Below, in pieces: positions 31,497 through 41,406 of a stretch of 64,000 nt of DNA (the first letter of the stretch is position 1; the number at the start of each line of letters is the position of its first letter). The notes beneath the pieces are model-generated. The model worked only from the letters and a program-made list of their open reading frames with translations. It ran no database searches and was not told the origin of the DNA. This DNA comes from Halomonas borealis (GTDB lineage: Bacteria; Pseudomonadota; Gammaproteobacteria; Pseudomonadales; Halomonadaceae), in NCBI RefSeq assembly GCF_004798905.1, contig NZ_SDMO01000004.1:1-64000 (forward strand), in the 5' to 3' direction. Both the position numbers and the translations under genes were made by a program.

Positions 31497-32540
31497 ATGT
31501 TGACCTTTCACAGTGCCGCCACCCAGCAACGTCGAGCCCGCACCGAGCTGGACGGTGGCGTTCTGGTGACGCCATACGAGTGCCCCGAGCGGGTCGACCT
31601 GGTACTCGAGCGTGTACGCGAGACGAGGCTCGGTGAGGTGCGAGCGCCCGAGATCTTCGGCCTCGGGCCGGTGCTGGCGGTGCATGATCGCGGCTACGTG
31701 GACTTCCTCGCCGACTGCTGGAACGACTGGCAGGCGGCGGGCAATAGCGGTGAGGCGATCGCCTGGATCTGGCCGACCCGCGCGCTGCGTGACGACATCA
31801 TCCCCGAGCATATCGACGGGCGGCTCGGGCACTATGCGCTGGGCGCCGATACCTCGATTTGCGAGGGTACCTTCGAGGCGGCCATGGCCAGCAAGGACAT
31901 TGCCCTGTCGGCGGTGTCTCACAGCCTGGCGACCGGCGAGCCCGCCTTCGGGCTGTGCCGGCCGCCGGGGCATCATGCCGCGAGCGATCAGTTCGGCGGC
32001 TACTGCTTCTTCAATAACGCCGCCATCGCCGCCCAGCATGCCTTGGGCCGCGGCATTTCGCGGGTGGCAGTGCTCGATGTCGACTTCCATCACGGTAACG
32101 GCACGCAGCAGATCTTCTACGAGCGCGACGATGTGCTGTTCGCCTCGTTGCATGGCGATCCGCGTCGCTGCTTCCCCTACTTCCTGGGTCATGCCGATGA
32201 AACCGGTCGTGGGCAAGGGGAGGGCTTCAACCTCAATTACCCGATGGCGCCGGGCACGGGCTTCGACGCCTGGTCGCGAGCGCTCGATGACGCCCTGCGA
32301 CGCATGCGCGATGCCGGCTGCGAAGCGTTGGTGGTCTCGTTGGGCGTCGATGCCTTCGAGGGTGATCCCATCAGTGCCTTCACGTTGACCAGCGACGACT
32401 TCACCGAGCTCGGCCGTCGCCTGGCCGGAGCCGACCTGCCCACGACCTTCCTGCTCGAGGGTGGCTATGCGGTGAAGGAGATCGGCATCAACGTCGTCAA
32501 TGTGCTGAGTGGTTTCGAGGCCGCCTGCCGCGCGTCGTGA
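31497..32540 (+). CDS. Acetylpolyamine amidohydrolase (histone-deacetylase fold)
   Basis: A 347-residue zinc hydrolase. The active-site region is LCRPPGHHAASDQFGGYCFFNN with His159 and His160, followed by LDVDFHHGNGTQ (zinc ligands Asp196 and His198) and LLEGGYAV with the transition-state tyrosine. The wording DVDFHHGNGTQQIFYERDDVLFASLHGDP fits bacterial acetylpolyamine amidohydrolases better than eukaryotic deacetylases. It would remove acetyl groups from polyamines. ATG 31497 begins the conserved MLTFHS; an ATG at 31476 is in frame. No polyamine transport gene is adjacent. Confidence 0.88.
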   Translation: MLTFHSAATQQRRARTELDGGVLVTPYECPERVDLVLERVRETRLGEVRAPEIFGLGPVLAVHDRGYVDFLADCWNDWQAAGNSGEAIAWIWPTRALRDDIIPEHIDGRLGHYALGADTSICEGTFEAAMASKDIALSAVSHSLATGEPAFGLCRPPGHHAASDQFGGYCFFNNAAIAAQHALGRGISRVAVLDVDFHHGNGTQQIFYERDDVLFASLHGDPRRCFPYFLGHADETGRGQGEGFNLNYPMAPGTGFDAWSRALDDALRRMRDAGCEALVVSLGVDAFEGDPISAFTLTSDDFTELGRRLAGADLPTTFLLEGGYAVKEIGINVVNVLSGFEAACRAS

Positions 32541-32569
32541 CCGCTCGTCGGGGCGGTGGGCGATGCCGC

Positions 32570-33604
32570 CTATCCCGGCGGCGGCAGGCTGGGCACCCAG
32601 TCCAGCATGCCGAAGGTCTCCAGGCTGACCCACACCAGGAAGCCGGCGTAGAGCGCCAGCAGGGCCCCGCATTCGGGCTTGGTCAGCACCATGCCGGTGC
32701 GCATCATCAGGAACAGCGCCACCGTGGCGGCGGTGAGTGCCGCCATCATCGGGGCGGCGAGGGAGAAGTTGATCGTCGCGGTGCCGGCGATCAGCACCCC
32801 GGCGGGGATGCATACCAGCAGGTCGAAGGTATTGCTGCCCAGCACGTTGGCGATGCTGGTCACGCCGCGTCCCTGGCGAGCGGCGCGGATCGACACGAAG
32901 GCATCGGGGATCGAAGTGCCGGCGGCGACCACGGTGATGCCCCACAGGAAGCTCGGGGTGCCGAAGATCTCACCGAAATGGATCGCCGCCTGCACCAACC
33001 CTTCCACGCCGATCACGATCACCACGAGCGACAACGCCAGCCGTGCCCACTCGCGGCCAGGGCGGACGTCGCCGGCGTCGGTGTCGGCCTGGTGGTCCAG
33101 GGTGTCCTGGTACTGCACGAACAGATAGAGCCCGTAGAGGGCGACCGGCATCAGCGCCAGACCGCGGGTCAACTCGCCGCTGATGGCGCCGCTCGGTGCA
33201 TCGACGGGGTGGTAGATGGCGGCGAAGGCGAAGGTCAGGGTCAGTACCGCCACCGCGATCATGTAGAACTGGGCTTCCTTGTAGACCAGGTCACGGTTGG
33301 CGGTCAGTGGCCGGGGGCTCGCCAGGCCGGACACGGCGGGAATCACCAGGATGTTGAACAGCGCCGAGCCGACGATGGCTGCCACGCCGAGCTCGAACTC
33401 GCCGTGCACCAGGGTGGAGATCACGGTGGTGGAGAGCTCCGGGAAGCTCGAGCCCACGGCGACCACGATGGCGCCCTGGACGATGTCCGGCAGCCGATAG
33501 TGGGCCGCGAGCCGCTCGCTGCTGCGCTCCAGCAGGACGCTGCCCTGCCAGATGATGGCCGTGCCGAGCACGGCGACGAGGCTCCAGATCAGGATGCTGG
33601 GCAT
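32570..33604 (-). CDS. CaCA-type sodium/calcium or cation exchanger
   Basis: A 344-residue inner-membrane protein with about ten to eleven helices. It has two inverted-repeat alpha motifs: IVVAVGSSFPELSTTVIS with GSALFNILV in the first half, and TVVAAGTSIPDAFVSIRAARQG with NVLGSNTFDLLV in the second. These carry the acidic and serine residues that bind the cations. The exchanged ion is uncertain (Ca2+ or another cation against Na+ or H+). ATG 33604 follows AAGGGA; an ATG nine codons upstream is possible. Confidence 0.88.
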   Translation of the reverse strand: MPSILIWSLVAVLGTAIIWQGSVLLERSSERLAAHYRLPDIVQGAIVVAVGSSFPELSTTVISTLVHGEFELGVAAIVGSALFNILVIPAVSGLASPRPLTANRDLVYKEAQFYMIAVAVLTLTFAFAAIYHPVDAPSGAISGELTRGLALMPVALYGLYLFVQYQDTLDHQADTDAGDVRPGREWARLALSLVVIVIGVEGLVQAAIHFGEIFGTPSFLWGITVVAAGTSIPDAFVSIRAARQGRGVTSIANVLGSNTFDLLVCIPAGVLIAGTATINFSLAAPMMAALTAATVALFLMMRTGMVLTKPECGALLALYAGFLVWVSLETFGMLDWVPSLPPPG

Positions 33605-33909
33605 GGCGGTCGTCCCTTCCGTCATTGGCAAGGCCCCAGCCTAACAGCTCGGCGGCGGGGTCGGCCGCGGTCCGTGTGGGTGTGATCATGGTCGTGTGCC
33701 CACGAGGCTACCCGCATGAGCCGCACCCGGCACGGCGGCTCCTCCCCGTCGGTGACGGCCGCGGCGCGTCCCGGCCCATGCTTTGCGCCGGGGCTGCCAC
33801 CCGGTAGAATGCAGGCCATCTTTCAGGCTCGTCGGTGAGTGCGCATCAACCCGGCGGGGCTTTCGTTGTTCGGCTGCCAGCCAGCCCAGCTGCAAGGATC
33901 CCGAGCTGC

Positions 33910-35859
33910 ATGAGCTATCAGGTTCTGGCCCGCAAGTGGCGGCCGCGTACTTTCCATGAGCTGGTCGGCCAGGAGCACGTCCAGCGCGCGCTGGTCAATG
34001 CCCTGGACCAGGGCCGGCTGCACCATGCCTACCTGTTCACCGGCACCCGCGGGGTCGGCAAGACGACGCTGGCGCGGATACTGGCCAAGTGCCTGAACTG
34101 CACCGCCGGTGGGCAAGGCGACGAGGGCGTGACTTCCACGCCCTGTGGCCAGTGCCCGAGCTGCGAGGCCATCGATGACGGCCGCTTCGTCGACCTGATC
34201 GAGGTCGACGCCGCCTCGCGCACCAAGGTCGAGGACACCCGCGAGCTGCTCGATAACGTGCAGTACGCACCGACCCAGGGGCGCTACAAGGTGTATCTCA
34301 TCGATGAGGTGCACATGCTCTCCACCAGCAGCTTCAATGCGCTGCTCAAGACCCTGGAAGAGCCGCCGCCCCACGTGAAGTTCCTGCTGGCCACCACCGA
34401 CCCGCAGAAGCTGCCGCCCACGGTGCTGTCGCGTTGCCTGCAGTTCACCCTCAAGCACATGCCGCCGGAGCGCATCGTCGGCCATCTTTCCCAGGTGCTC
34501 GAGGCCGAGAGCGTGTCCTTCGAGGAGAGTGCGTTGTGGCTGCTCGGCAAGGCCGCCGAGGGCTCGATGCGTGACGCCATGAGCCTCACCGATCAGGCCA
34601 TCGCCTTCGGTCAGGGCGAGGTGCACCACGCCGATGTGGCGGCGATGCTCGGCACGCTCGACCATCGCCACGTGCTGGCGTTGCTCGAGGCGTTGGCCGA
34701 GGTCGATGCCGCCCGAGTGCTCGCCGAGGTCGCGGCTCTGGCCGAGCAGGGGCCGGATTTCGCCGGTGTGCTCGATGATGTCACCGGCGTGCTGCACCGC
34801 CTGGCGGTGGCGCAGATGGTCCCCGATGCCCTGGACAACGGCCACGGCGATCGCGAGACGCTGCTGGCGCTGGCCGCGCGTTTCACCGCCGAGGACATTC
34901 AGCTCTATTACCAGATCGGCCTCCAGGGGCGGGGCGACATGGCCCATGCGCCGGACCTTCGCACCGCCCTGGAGATGACCCTGCTGCGGATGCTGGCCTT
35001 CCGGCCCCAGGGCGTGCCCAAGCCGCCCCAGACCCCGTTGCCGATGCGCGGCGATGGCGGCCCGGCCTCGTCGGGTGGCGAGGCCGGGCCGCCGCCAGGC
35101 GGGGAAGCGAGCGCCGCCTCGGCCGCCGCGCCGCCATCTGGCCCTCAAGGCTCGCCGCAGGCCCCCGCCGCCGCGGCGGCTGAGCCCGTCGCCGAAGCGC
35201 CGCCGCCCGCCGCTCTCCAGGTGCCTGCTGAGTCGGCCGAGGCGGCACCGGCGCCTCCGCCCTGGGACGAAGAGGAGCGCGCGCCGGCGGCATCGCCCGC
35301 GCCCGAACCGTCTCCGGTGGACGAGTCGCCGGCGCCCATGCCGGCCGAGCCCGAGCGTGTCGAGGCGCCGGCGGTGGTTCCTGAGCCCGCGCCGGCCGCT
35401 CCGACGCCTGTCGAGGCCGCGGTGGCGGAGGCTCCGGCCGCCGAGGCGGCGGGTGGGCTCAGTCATGCGGGGTGGCTGGAGCGCTTCGACGCGCTGGGGT
35501 TAACCGGGCTGACACGCAACCTGGCGGCCCATTGCGTGGTCGAAGCCGATGACGGAGAGGCATTGATGCTGCGACTCGATCCGTCCCAGGCGGCGATGCA
35601 GGCCGATGTCCACGTCGAGCGTATCCGCGAGGCGCTGGCCACGGCGGGCTTCGAACGGCGCCTGAGCATCGCCGACGGCCCGTTGCCCGAGGGCGTCGAG
35701 ACGCCTCGCCAACGGGCCGATCGGCGGCTCGCCGAGCGCCATGCCGAGGCGCTGGCGGTGCTCCAGGCCGACCCCCAGATACAGAAGTTGCAGCAGGCCT
35801 TCGGGGCCCGGCTGGTCGAGAATACGGTGAAACCCGCCGAGGCGGCGGGCCGCCACTGA
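33910..35859 (+). CDS. dnaX: DNA polymerase III tau/gamma subunit
   Basis: A 649-residue clamp-loader ATPase. The N-terminus [21 protein letters not shown] is followed by Walker [10 protein letters not shown], the zinc cysteines in CLNC..CGQCPSC, DEVHMLS (Walker B), and the sensor SRC region. Domains I-III end near residue 370. A Pro/Ala/Glu-rich linker follows to about residue 515, and the tau C-terminal domain ([13 protein letters not shown] onward) binds polymerase and helicase. I see no A-run that could act as the E. coli-type frameshift site, so only the full tau form is clearly encoded. It leads the dnaX-ybaB-recR cluster. Confidence 0.96.
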   Translation: MSYQVLARKWRPRTFHELVGQEHVQRALVNALDQGRLHHAYLFTGTRGVGKTTLARILAKCLNCTAGGQGDEGVTSTPCGQCPSCEAIDDGRFVDLIEVDAASRTKVEDTRELLDNVQYAPTQGRYKVYLIDEVHMLSTSSFNALLKTLEEPPPHVKFLLATTDPQKLPPTVLSRCLQFTLKHMPPERIVGHLSQVLEAESVSFEESALWLLGKAAEGSMRDAMSLTDQAIAFGQGEVHHADVAAMLGTLDHRHVLALLEALAEVDAARVLAEVAALAEQGPDFAGVLDDVTGVLHRLAVAQMVPDALDNGHGDRETLLALAARFTAEDIQLYYQIGLQGRGDMAHAPDLRTALEMTLLRMLAFRPQGVPKPPQTPLPMRGDGGPASSGGEAGPPPGGEASAASAAAPPSGPQGSPQAPAAAAAEPVAEAPPPAALQVPAESAEAAPAPPPWDEEERAPAASPAPEPSPVDESPAPMPAEPERVEAPAVVPEPAPAAPTPVEAAVAEAPAAEAAGGLSHAGWLERFDALGLTGLTRNLAAHCVVEADDGEALMLRLDPSQAAMQADVHVERIREALATAGFERRLSIADGPLPEGVETPRQRADRRLAERHAEALAVLQADPQIQKLQQAFGARLVENTVKPAEAAGRH

Positions 35860-35920
35860 AACGCACACGCCCTGGCCGCCGCGGCGGCCAGGGGCGATAG
35901 CCAATCGAGAGGACACGACC

Positions 35921-36247
35921 ATGATGAAAGGTGGAATGGGCAACCTGATGCAGCAGGCTCAGGAAATGCAAGAGAAGATGCAGAAGGCTCAGGAAGAGGT
36001 CGCCAATGCCGAGGTGCATGGCGAGGCCGGGGCCGGAATGATCAAGATCACCATGAACGGCCGCCACGACGTGCTTCAGGTCGATATCGACCAGAGCGTC
36101 ATGGGCGAGGACAAGGAGATGCTCGAGGACCTTCTGGCGGCCGCGGTCAACGATGCCGTGCGCAAGGTCGAGGCCAGCTCCAAGGAGATGATGGATGACG
36201 CCACCTCCGGCCTGAACCTGCCGCCCGGCTTCAAGATGCCGTTCTGA
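35921..36247 (+). CDS. ybaB: YbaB/EbfC family nucleoid-associated protein
   Basis: A 108-residue DNA-binding protein: a Met/Gln-rich N-terminal helix ([21 protein letters not shown]), then [17 protein letters not shown] and a C-terminal [12 protein letters not shown]. The length and wording are those of YbaB (109 residues in E. coli). It sits between dnaX and recR as in many bacteria. AGAGGA lies upstream of the ATG. Confidence 0.95.
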   Translation: MMKGGMGNLMQQAQEMQEKMQKAQEEVANAEVHGEAGAGMIKITMNGRHDVLQVDIDQSVMGEDKEMLEDLLAAAVNDAVRKVEASSKEMMDDATSGLNLPPGFKMPF

Positions 36248-36320
36248 GGCCTGGCTCCGGCGCGCGCCGGCGTTCGTCGATGCGGCGGACCGCCCCGCGG
36301 GCGTTGCACACCCCCACCGT

Positions 36321-36349
36321 GAGATGAGCGCCCGCGTGGCGCTCATCTC
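36321..36349 (+). other. 12-base-pair hairpin between ybaB and recR
   Basis: Perfect inverted repeat gagatgagcgcc (36321-36332) and ggcgctcatctc (36338-36349) with a five-base loop and no T-run. It could protect mRNA ends or weaken read-through into recR. Confidence 0.55.
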
Positions 36350-36379
36350 GTCGCATGCTGAAGTGAGTCCTGACGACCC

Positions 36380-36985
36380 ATGAGCTTTTCTCCCCTGGTC
36401 GAACGGTTGATGGAGGCCTTCCGGGTATTGCCCGGGGTCGGCCCCAAGACCGCCCAGCGCATGGCCATGCACCTGCTCGAGCGTGATCGCGACGGCGGTC
36501 GACGACTGGTCGAATCGCTGGGCCTGGCCATCGAGTCGGTCGGTTACTGTCGGCGTTGTCGCACGCTGACCGAGGAAGAACTGTGCGGCATCTGCGCCAG
36601 CGCTCGTCGCGATGACGGCGTGCTGTGCGTGGTGGAGTCGCCCGCCGATCAGTTGGCCATCGAGGACGCCGGCGGTTACCGAGGGCGCTACTTCGTGCTG
36701 CACGGCCATCTCTCGCCGCTGGACGGCGTCGGGCCCGAGGACATCGGCCTCGACCGGCTGGAGGCGCGCGTCGCCGAGGCCGGCGTCGAGGAGGTGATCC
36801 TGGCCACCAATCCCACCGTGGAAGGCGAGGCCACGGCGCATTACATCGCCGCTCAGCTCGATCCGCTGGGCGTGAAGCTCTCGCGCCTGGCCTATGGTGT
36901 GCCCATGGGCGGTGAGCTCGAATACGTCGACGGCGGCACCCTGAGCCGCGCCTTCAATGGCCGTTTGCCCTTCCAGGGTGAATGA
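36380..36985 (+). CDS. recR: Recombination mediator RecR
   Basis: A 201-residue protein of usual length. The N-terminal helix-hairpin-helix is [17 protein letters not shown], the zinc finger [16 protein letters not shown] lies near residue 55, the Toprim domain contains [15 protein letters not shown], and the C-terminal Walker-B-like part reads [15 protein letters not shown]. It loads RecA on gapped DNA with RecF and RecO. No strong ribosome site precedes ATG 36380, but all conserved sequence begins there. Confidence 0.96.
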   Translation: MSFSPLVERLMEAFRVLPGVGPKTAQRMAMHLLERDRDGGRRLVESLGLAIESVGYCRRCRTLTEEELCGICASARRDDGVLCVVESPADQLAIEDAGGYRGRYFVLHGHLSPLDGVGPEDIGLDRLEARVAEAGVEEVILATNPTVEGEATAHYIAAQLDPLGVKLSRLAYGVPMGGELEYVDGGTLSRAFNGRLPFQGE

Positions 36986-37019
36986 GCGCCGTCCCATTCC
37001 TGCCATGCCGGATGACCGA

Positions 37020-38147
37020 ATGTCCCTGACACCCGAGATCCGCTGGATCGATACCCCCGAGGCGCTGGATGCCGCCTGCGCCGATGTGGCCGGTGCCGAT
37101 GTCCTGGCCCTGGATACCGAATTCTTTCGCGAACGCACCTTCCACCCGATCCCGGCGCTGATCCAGTTCTGTGCCGGCGGGCCGGCCTACCTGGTCGATC
37201 CCCAGGAGGTCGCCTGCACCGAACGCTTCCGCCGGCTGCTCTGCGAGGGGCCATTGAAGCTGCTCCACGCCTCCAGCGAGGACCTGGAGGTCTTCGCCCA
37301 CTGGGCCGGGGTGCCGATCGCGCCGCTGGTGGACACCCAGATCGCCCAGGCGCTGCTCGGCGAGGTCACGTCCATGGGCTACCAGAAGCTGGTCGAGGTC
37401 TGGATGGGCGAGACCCTGCCCAAGGACGAGACGCGCTCGAACTGGCTCGAGCGCCCCCTGAGCGAGGCCCAGAAGTCTTACGCGGCGCTGGATGTGGTTT
37501 ACCTGCTCGATGTCTGGGCAGGCCAGCACGACTCCCTGGCCCGCCACGGGCGCCTCGAGTGGCTCGAGCAAGACTGCGCCGCCCTGGCGGACCAGGCCTC
37601 CCGCAGCGACGAGGCCGATGGCCAGTGGTACCTGCGCCAGCGCAACCTGTGGCGGCTGGGGCCGCGCCAGATCGAGGCCTATCGCCGGCTGACCACCTGG
37701 CGCGAGGGCGAGGTGCGCCGCCGCGACCTGCCACGCGGTTGGCTGGTCAGTGACAAGCTGCTGTTCGCCATCGCCGAGCGTCTGCCCGAGAACCGTCATG
37801 ATCTGGCCACGGTCGATGGCATCAAGCCGCCGCTGGTCAAGCGCGAAGGCGATACCCTGCTGGCGATGGTCAAGGAGGCGCGCCACCTCGATGAGGCCGA
37901 GCTGCCCTCGGTGCCGTTGTCGCCGCTGTCGCCGGCCTTCAAGCGCTGCCTGAAGGCGATGAAGAAGGTGGTGAGCGTCGAGGCCGAATCCCTGGGCATG
38001 GCCCCCGAGATGCTGATGCGCCGTCGTGACCTGGAAGCCCTGGCCAGCGCCCGGCTGCGTGGCCGGCCGTTGCCATTGCCCGTCGGCTGGCGCGGCGAGC
38101 GGCTCGCCGATGCTCTGGAACACGCCCTGAACGAGGTCCCTGCATGA
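37020..38147 (+). CDS. rnd: Ribonuclease D
   Basis: A 375-residue 3'-5' exoribonuclease. The DEDD motifs are visible: LALDTEFFRERTFHP (Exo I), LHASSEDLEVF (Exo II) and SYAALDVVYLLDVW (Exo III, with the tyrosine of the DEDDy type). HRDC domains follow from about residue 210. It trims tRNA and other stable RNA ends. ATG 37020 is chosen with a weak GGA upstream; ATG 37005 is in frame and possible. The end overlaps ycgL by four bases (ATGA). Confidence 0.94.
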   Translation: MSLTPEIRWIDTPEALDAACADVAGADVLALDTEFFRERTFHPIPALIQFCAGGPAYLVDPQEVACTERFRRLLCEGPLKLLHASSEDLEVFAHWAGVPIAPLVDTQIAQALLGEVTSMGYQKLVEVWMGETLPKDETRSNWLERPLSEAQKSYAALDVVYLLDVWAGQHDSLARHGRLEWLEQDCAALADQASRSDEADGQWYLRQRNLWRLGPRQIEAYRRLTTWREGEVRRRDLPRGWLVSDKLLFAIAERLPENRHDLATVDGIKPPLVKREGDTLLAMVKEARHLDEAELPSVPLSPLSPAFKRCLKAMKKVVSVEAESLGMAPEMLMRRRDLEALASARLRGRPLPLPVGWRGERLADALEHALNEVPA

Positions 38148-38446
38148 CGACCCTGAATGGCAAGCTGTTGTGCGAGGTCTTCAAGAGTCCGCGCAAGGAT
38201 GGGATGTACCTGTACGTGGACAAGCGCCGTGGCCTCGAGGACGTGCCCGAGGCGTTGCTCGAGCACTTCGGTCGACCGGTGTCGGCATTGACCCTGATCC
38301 TCACGCCGGAAAAGTCGCTGGCGCGAACCCGTGGCGGCGATGTGATGGCGGCGATCGAGGAGAAGGGCTTCTACCTGCAGATGCCGCCGGCCAAGGAGGT
38401 GTATCTGCTCGACCTCTACAAGACCCCGACCGAAGCGCGTTACTGA
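38144..38446 (+). CDS. YcgL domain protein
   Basis: A 100-residue protein of the YcgL family (VFKSPRKDGMYLYVDKRRGLEDVPEALLEHFG, then LYKTPTEARY). The family is small and conserved in gammaproteobacteria, often behind rnd as here. The biochemical role is not established. The start overlaps rnd as ATGA. Confidence 0.92.
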   Translation: MTTLNGKLLCEVFKSPRKDGMYLYVDKRRGLEDVPEALLEHFGRPVSALTLILTPEKSLARTRGGDVMAAIEEKGFYLQMPPAKEVYLLDLYKTPTEARY

Positions 38447-38546
38447 TTCAATGCGCCCGATGACGCGCGCATGGGGCGCAACACGTCCGATGATGCGCGT
38501 ATCGCATTCAATGCGCCCGGTGCCAGCGTGGGCCGCGCGTATCGCG
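38446..38546 (+). repeat. Imperfect 30-base tandem repeat between ycgL and ycgN
   Basis: Three imperfect units begin at 38457, 38487 and 38517 with ccgatgacgcgcgcat, ccgatgatgcgcgtat and ccggtgcc...gcgcgtat. In addition attcaatgcgcccg occurs exactly at 38446-38459 and 38506-38519, 60 bases apart. The period of 30 keeps a reading frame open but no protein is supported. Confidence 0.65.
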
Positions 38547-38569
38547 ACGCATGTCGCGCAGGAGAGAAC

Positions 38570-39016
38570 ATGAGAGACCGCTTCTGGGAGCGTTATTCCC
38601 TGGAGGAGCTCAGCGACGAGGAGTGGGAGGCGCTCTGCGATGGCTGTGGCCAGTGCTGCCTGCTCAAGTTCCAGGACGACGAGGGCGATCTGGCGGTGCT
38701 GGGCGTGGCCTGTGAGCTGCTCGATATCCAGGGCTGTCGCTGCAGCGACTATGCCAATCGCTTCGAGAAGGTGCCGGACTGCCAGCAGCTCACCGTCGAG
38801 CGTATCGAGGAGTTCCGCTGGCTGCCCAAGTCCTGTGCCTATCGCCGCCTGGCCGAGGGGCGCAAGCTGGCCGGTTGGCATCCGCTGATCTCGGGGGATC
38901 CCGAACGGGTGCATCGCAAGGGCATCAGCGTGCGCAGCTTCGCCGTCTCCCAGGCCTCGGTTCCCGAGGAGGAGCTCGAGGACCATATCATCGCGATTCT
39001 ACCCATCGACGGTTAG
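38570..39016 (+). CDS. YcgN family cysteine-cluster protein
   Basis: A 148-residue protein of the UPF0260/YcgN family. The cysteine cluster is CDGCGQCCLLKF near residue 24, with further cysteines in QGCRCSDYANRF and VPDCQQLT and in LPKSCAYR; together these could bind a metal or iron-sulfur cluster. Function unknown. ATG 38570 follows GGAGAG; earlier in-frame codons lie in the repeat region. It belongs to the rnd-ycgL-ycgN grouping seen in relatives. Confidence 0.92.
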   Translation: MRDRFWERYSLEELSDEEWEALCDGCGQCCLLKFQDDEGDLAVLGVACELLDIQGCRCSDYANRFEKVPDCQQLTVERIEEFRWLPKSCAYRRLAEGRKLAGWHPLISGDPERVHRKGISVRSFAVSQASVPEEELEDHIIAILPIDG

Positions 39017-39222
39017 GCCGTCCGAAAGGGGCGCTTAGCCATGCGGCGTCACGCGCCGGCTCCGAGCCCGCATTGAGTGCGTGTCAACTCCGCTGCTTGA
39101 CGCCCATGCCACTCGCTCCTCGGGCAGCACGGCGGCCCTTCCTACCTAGCGCCCCATACGGGGGGCGGGAAGGGCGTGGGCCCACCGGCTGTCAGGCATC
39201 GCCTCAATGAAAGCGGTGAGGC

Positions 39223-41334
39223 TCAGGCCTCGCGCTCTTCCAGCCCCAGCGCCCACAGGATGAAGGCATCCTGGCGGGCGTCGTCGTGCCAGCCCTTGAA
39301 GCGCCCGGACGCACCGCCGTGGCCGGCCTCCAGGTCGGTACGCAGCAGCGTGGGGTGATCGTGGCCGGTCGCGCCGTGACGCCCCGCGAGCTCGGTGAGT
39401 CGGGCGTAGAGCTTGGCGGGCTCCCAGTAGGGCACCCGGGTATCGTGCCAGCTGCCTTGCAGGAACACCGGCGGCCAGGCGTGCTCGGGCAGGTTGTCGA
39501 GCGGTGAATAGTCGCGGATGCGGCGGTAGACGACGGGGTCGCGGGGGTCTCCCCATTCGCTGTACTCGGCGATGGTCAACGGCAGCTCGGGGTTCTGCAT
39601 GGTGCGCAGCACATCGACGAAGGGCACGTCGAGCACCGCGGCGCAGAAGCGTTCCGGCGATAGGTTGAGGCTGGCGCCGACCAGCAGCCCGCCGGCGCTG
39701 GCGCCATAGGCGGCGATACGCTGGCCGTCGCTGATGCCCGCCTCGACCAGCGTGTCGCGGGCGGCCAGGAAGTCATGGAAGCCGTTGGCCTTGTGCTCGA
39801 GCTTGCCGTTCAAGTACCAGGGTTCGCCGCCGTCGCCGCCGCCGCGCACGTGGGCGACCGCGAAGGCCGCGCCCCGGGCCAGAAGCTCCAGGCGGGCCAC
39901 CGAGAACCAGGGGTCGAGCGTCTCGCCGTAGGCGCCGTAGCCGTAGAGCAGGGTGGGCAACGGCCGACCGACGAGGTCGGCGCGCATGACCACCGAGACC
40001 GGCACTCGCTCGCCGTCGTGGGAGGTCGCCCATAGCCGCTCACAGGCCAGCTGGCTGGGCGCGAGGTCGCCGTGCACCGGCTGTTGCTTGAGGCGGCGGC
40101 GCTCGCCGCTGTCCAGGTCGAGCTCGGTCCAGGTCGCCGGCAGGGTGAAGGATTCCTCGCGCAGCCGCAGGCGGCGCTCGGCGAAGTGCGGGGCGTCGGC
40201 CAGCGACAGGCTGCAGGGCGTCTCGGGAAGCGGCAGGCGCTCGTCGCGCCGGATGCCGTGATCGGCATCGAGTTCGATCACCCGCAGGTAGACCTGGGCC
40301 TGGTGATGGTCGCGTTCGCTGGCCACCAGCCCCCAGGCGAAGGCATCGATGCCTTCCAGGGTGGTGTCCTGGCGGTGTTCGATCAGCCGTTCGGACTGGC
40401 CCTCGGAATCGGCCTCGTCGACCCGATCGAGGCAGAAGTGCGGCGCCTCGCGGTTGTGCAGCACGTAGAAGTGCCCGGGGCGATGGTCCACGCCATATTC
40501 CACGCCGTGCTCGCGGGGGCGAAACAGGCGGGGGGCGGTGGCCGGCGCCGCCGCCGGAACCAGATGGGCCTCGCTGGTGTCCTTGGAGGCCGATTCGAGT
40601 ATCAGCCATTCGCGCGAGCGTGTCTTGCCCAGGCCCAGCCAGAACTCGGGGTCGTCCTCGTGCAGCATCAGTGCCGGCTGCCCCGCGCTGGGTGTCGCCT
40701 CGAGGTTCAGCGGCAGCCGCCAGATGCTTTCGGGCCGCTGGGTGGCGTCATAGCGAGTGAACAGCAGGGTGGTGCCGTCTTCGGCCCAGCACAGCTCGGG
40801 GCCGATCTCCTCGAGCAGTGCCCGTGGCTCGCCGCTCGGCAGGTGCTTGAGCCACAGGGTGTAGATCTCGTCGCCGCGGGTGTCCTCGCTCCAGGCCAGC
40901 CAGGCCTCGTCCGGTGACAGTGCCATGTCGCCGATCTCGAAGAAGGCGTGGTCCGCGGCGCGCTGCTCAAGGTCGAAGAAGGGCTCGCGGCGTTCGGGGG
41001 CACCGTTGGGGTGGCGCCACCAGATGGGGTGGTCGGCGTCCGCGGCCGTCTCGCTCCACAGCGTGAAGTGGTCGAGCGCCGTGGGCAGGCCGTTGACGGC
41101 CAGCTCGCGGCGGGCCAGGTGGCCGTGGTAGAGGCGCTCGGTGAGGGCATCCAGGGGGGCGAACCAGGCCTGGGAATGGGCGTTGGCGGCTTCCAGGAAG
41201 GCGCTCACCTGGGGGTCGTCGCGGTGTTCCAGCCAGTGCCATTCAGGGGCATCGTCGCGCCGGAAGGTGGCGGTCGGGTGGGGGATGTCGCAGGCGTTCG
41301 CCTGGCCGGGATCACGTGGCGGCTGTGCTTTCAT
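39223..41334 (-). CDS. ptrB: Oligopeptidase B (S9 family serine peptidase)
   Basis: A 703-residue cytoplasmic peptidase cutting after Lys or Arg in short peptides. A seven-bladed propeller fills residues 60-420. The alpha/beta hydrolase domain has LLYGYGAYGETLDPWFS, VAHVRGGGDGGEPWY, and the triad Ser546 (YGASAGGLL), Asp631 (GSWHDTRVPY) and His672 (EAGHGGASGR). The length fits the family (about 690). The nucleophile motif reads GASAGG rather than the common GGSAGG, which should not matter. It stands alone, divergent from the next gene. Confidence 0.93.
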   Translation of the reverse strand: MKAQPPRDPGQANACDIPHPTATFRRDDAPEWHWLEHRDDPQVSAFLEAANAHSQAWFAPLDALTERLYHGHLARRELAVNGLPTALDHFTLWSETAADADHPIWWRHPNGAPERREPFFDLEQRAADHAFFEIGDMALSPDEAWLAWSEDTRGDEIYTLWLKHLPSGEPRALLEEIGPELCWAEDGTTLLFTRYDATQRPESIWRLPLNLEATPSAGQPALMLHEDDPEFWLGLGKTRSREWLILESASKDTSEAHLVPAAAPATAPRLFRPREHGVEYGVDHRPGHFYVLHNREAPHFCLDRVDEADSEGQSERLIEHRQDTTLEGIDAFAWGLVASERDHHQAQVYLRVIELDADHGIRRDERLPLPETPCSLSLADAPHFAERRLRLREESFTLPATWTELDLDSGERRRLKQQPVHGDLAPSQLACERLWATSHDGERVPVSVVMRADLVGRPLPTLLYGYGAYGETLDPWFSVARLELLARGAAFAVAHVRGGGDGGEPWYLNGKLEHKANGFHDFLAARDTLVEAGISDGQRIAAYGASAGGLLVGASLNLSPERFCAAVLDVPFVDVLRTMQNPELPLTIAEYSEWGDPRDPVVYRRIRDYSPLDNLPEHAWPPVFLQGSWHDTRVPYWEPAKLYARLTELAGRHGATGHDHPTLLRTDLEAGHGGASGRFKGWHDDARQDAFILWALGLEEREA

Positions 41335-41406
41335 GGTGCGAGATGTACCATACTCGAAGTGAATTCAACGAAGTGCGTCTTTCGACGCCGCAATGACGAG
41401 GTACCG

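Noticed and set aside
33823-35466. A 547-codon minus-strand frame over dnaX
   Set aside because: Arg/Gly-rich antisense shadow; dnaX on the other strand has all its motifs.
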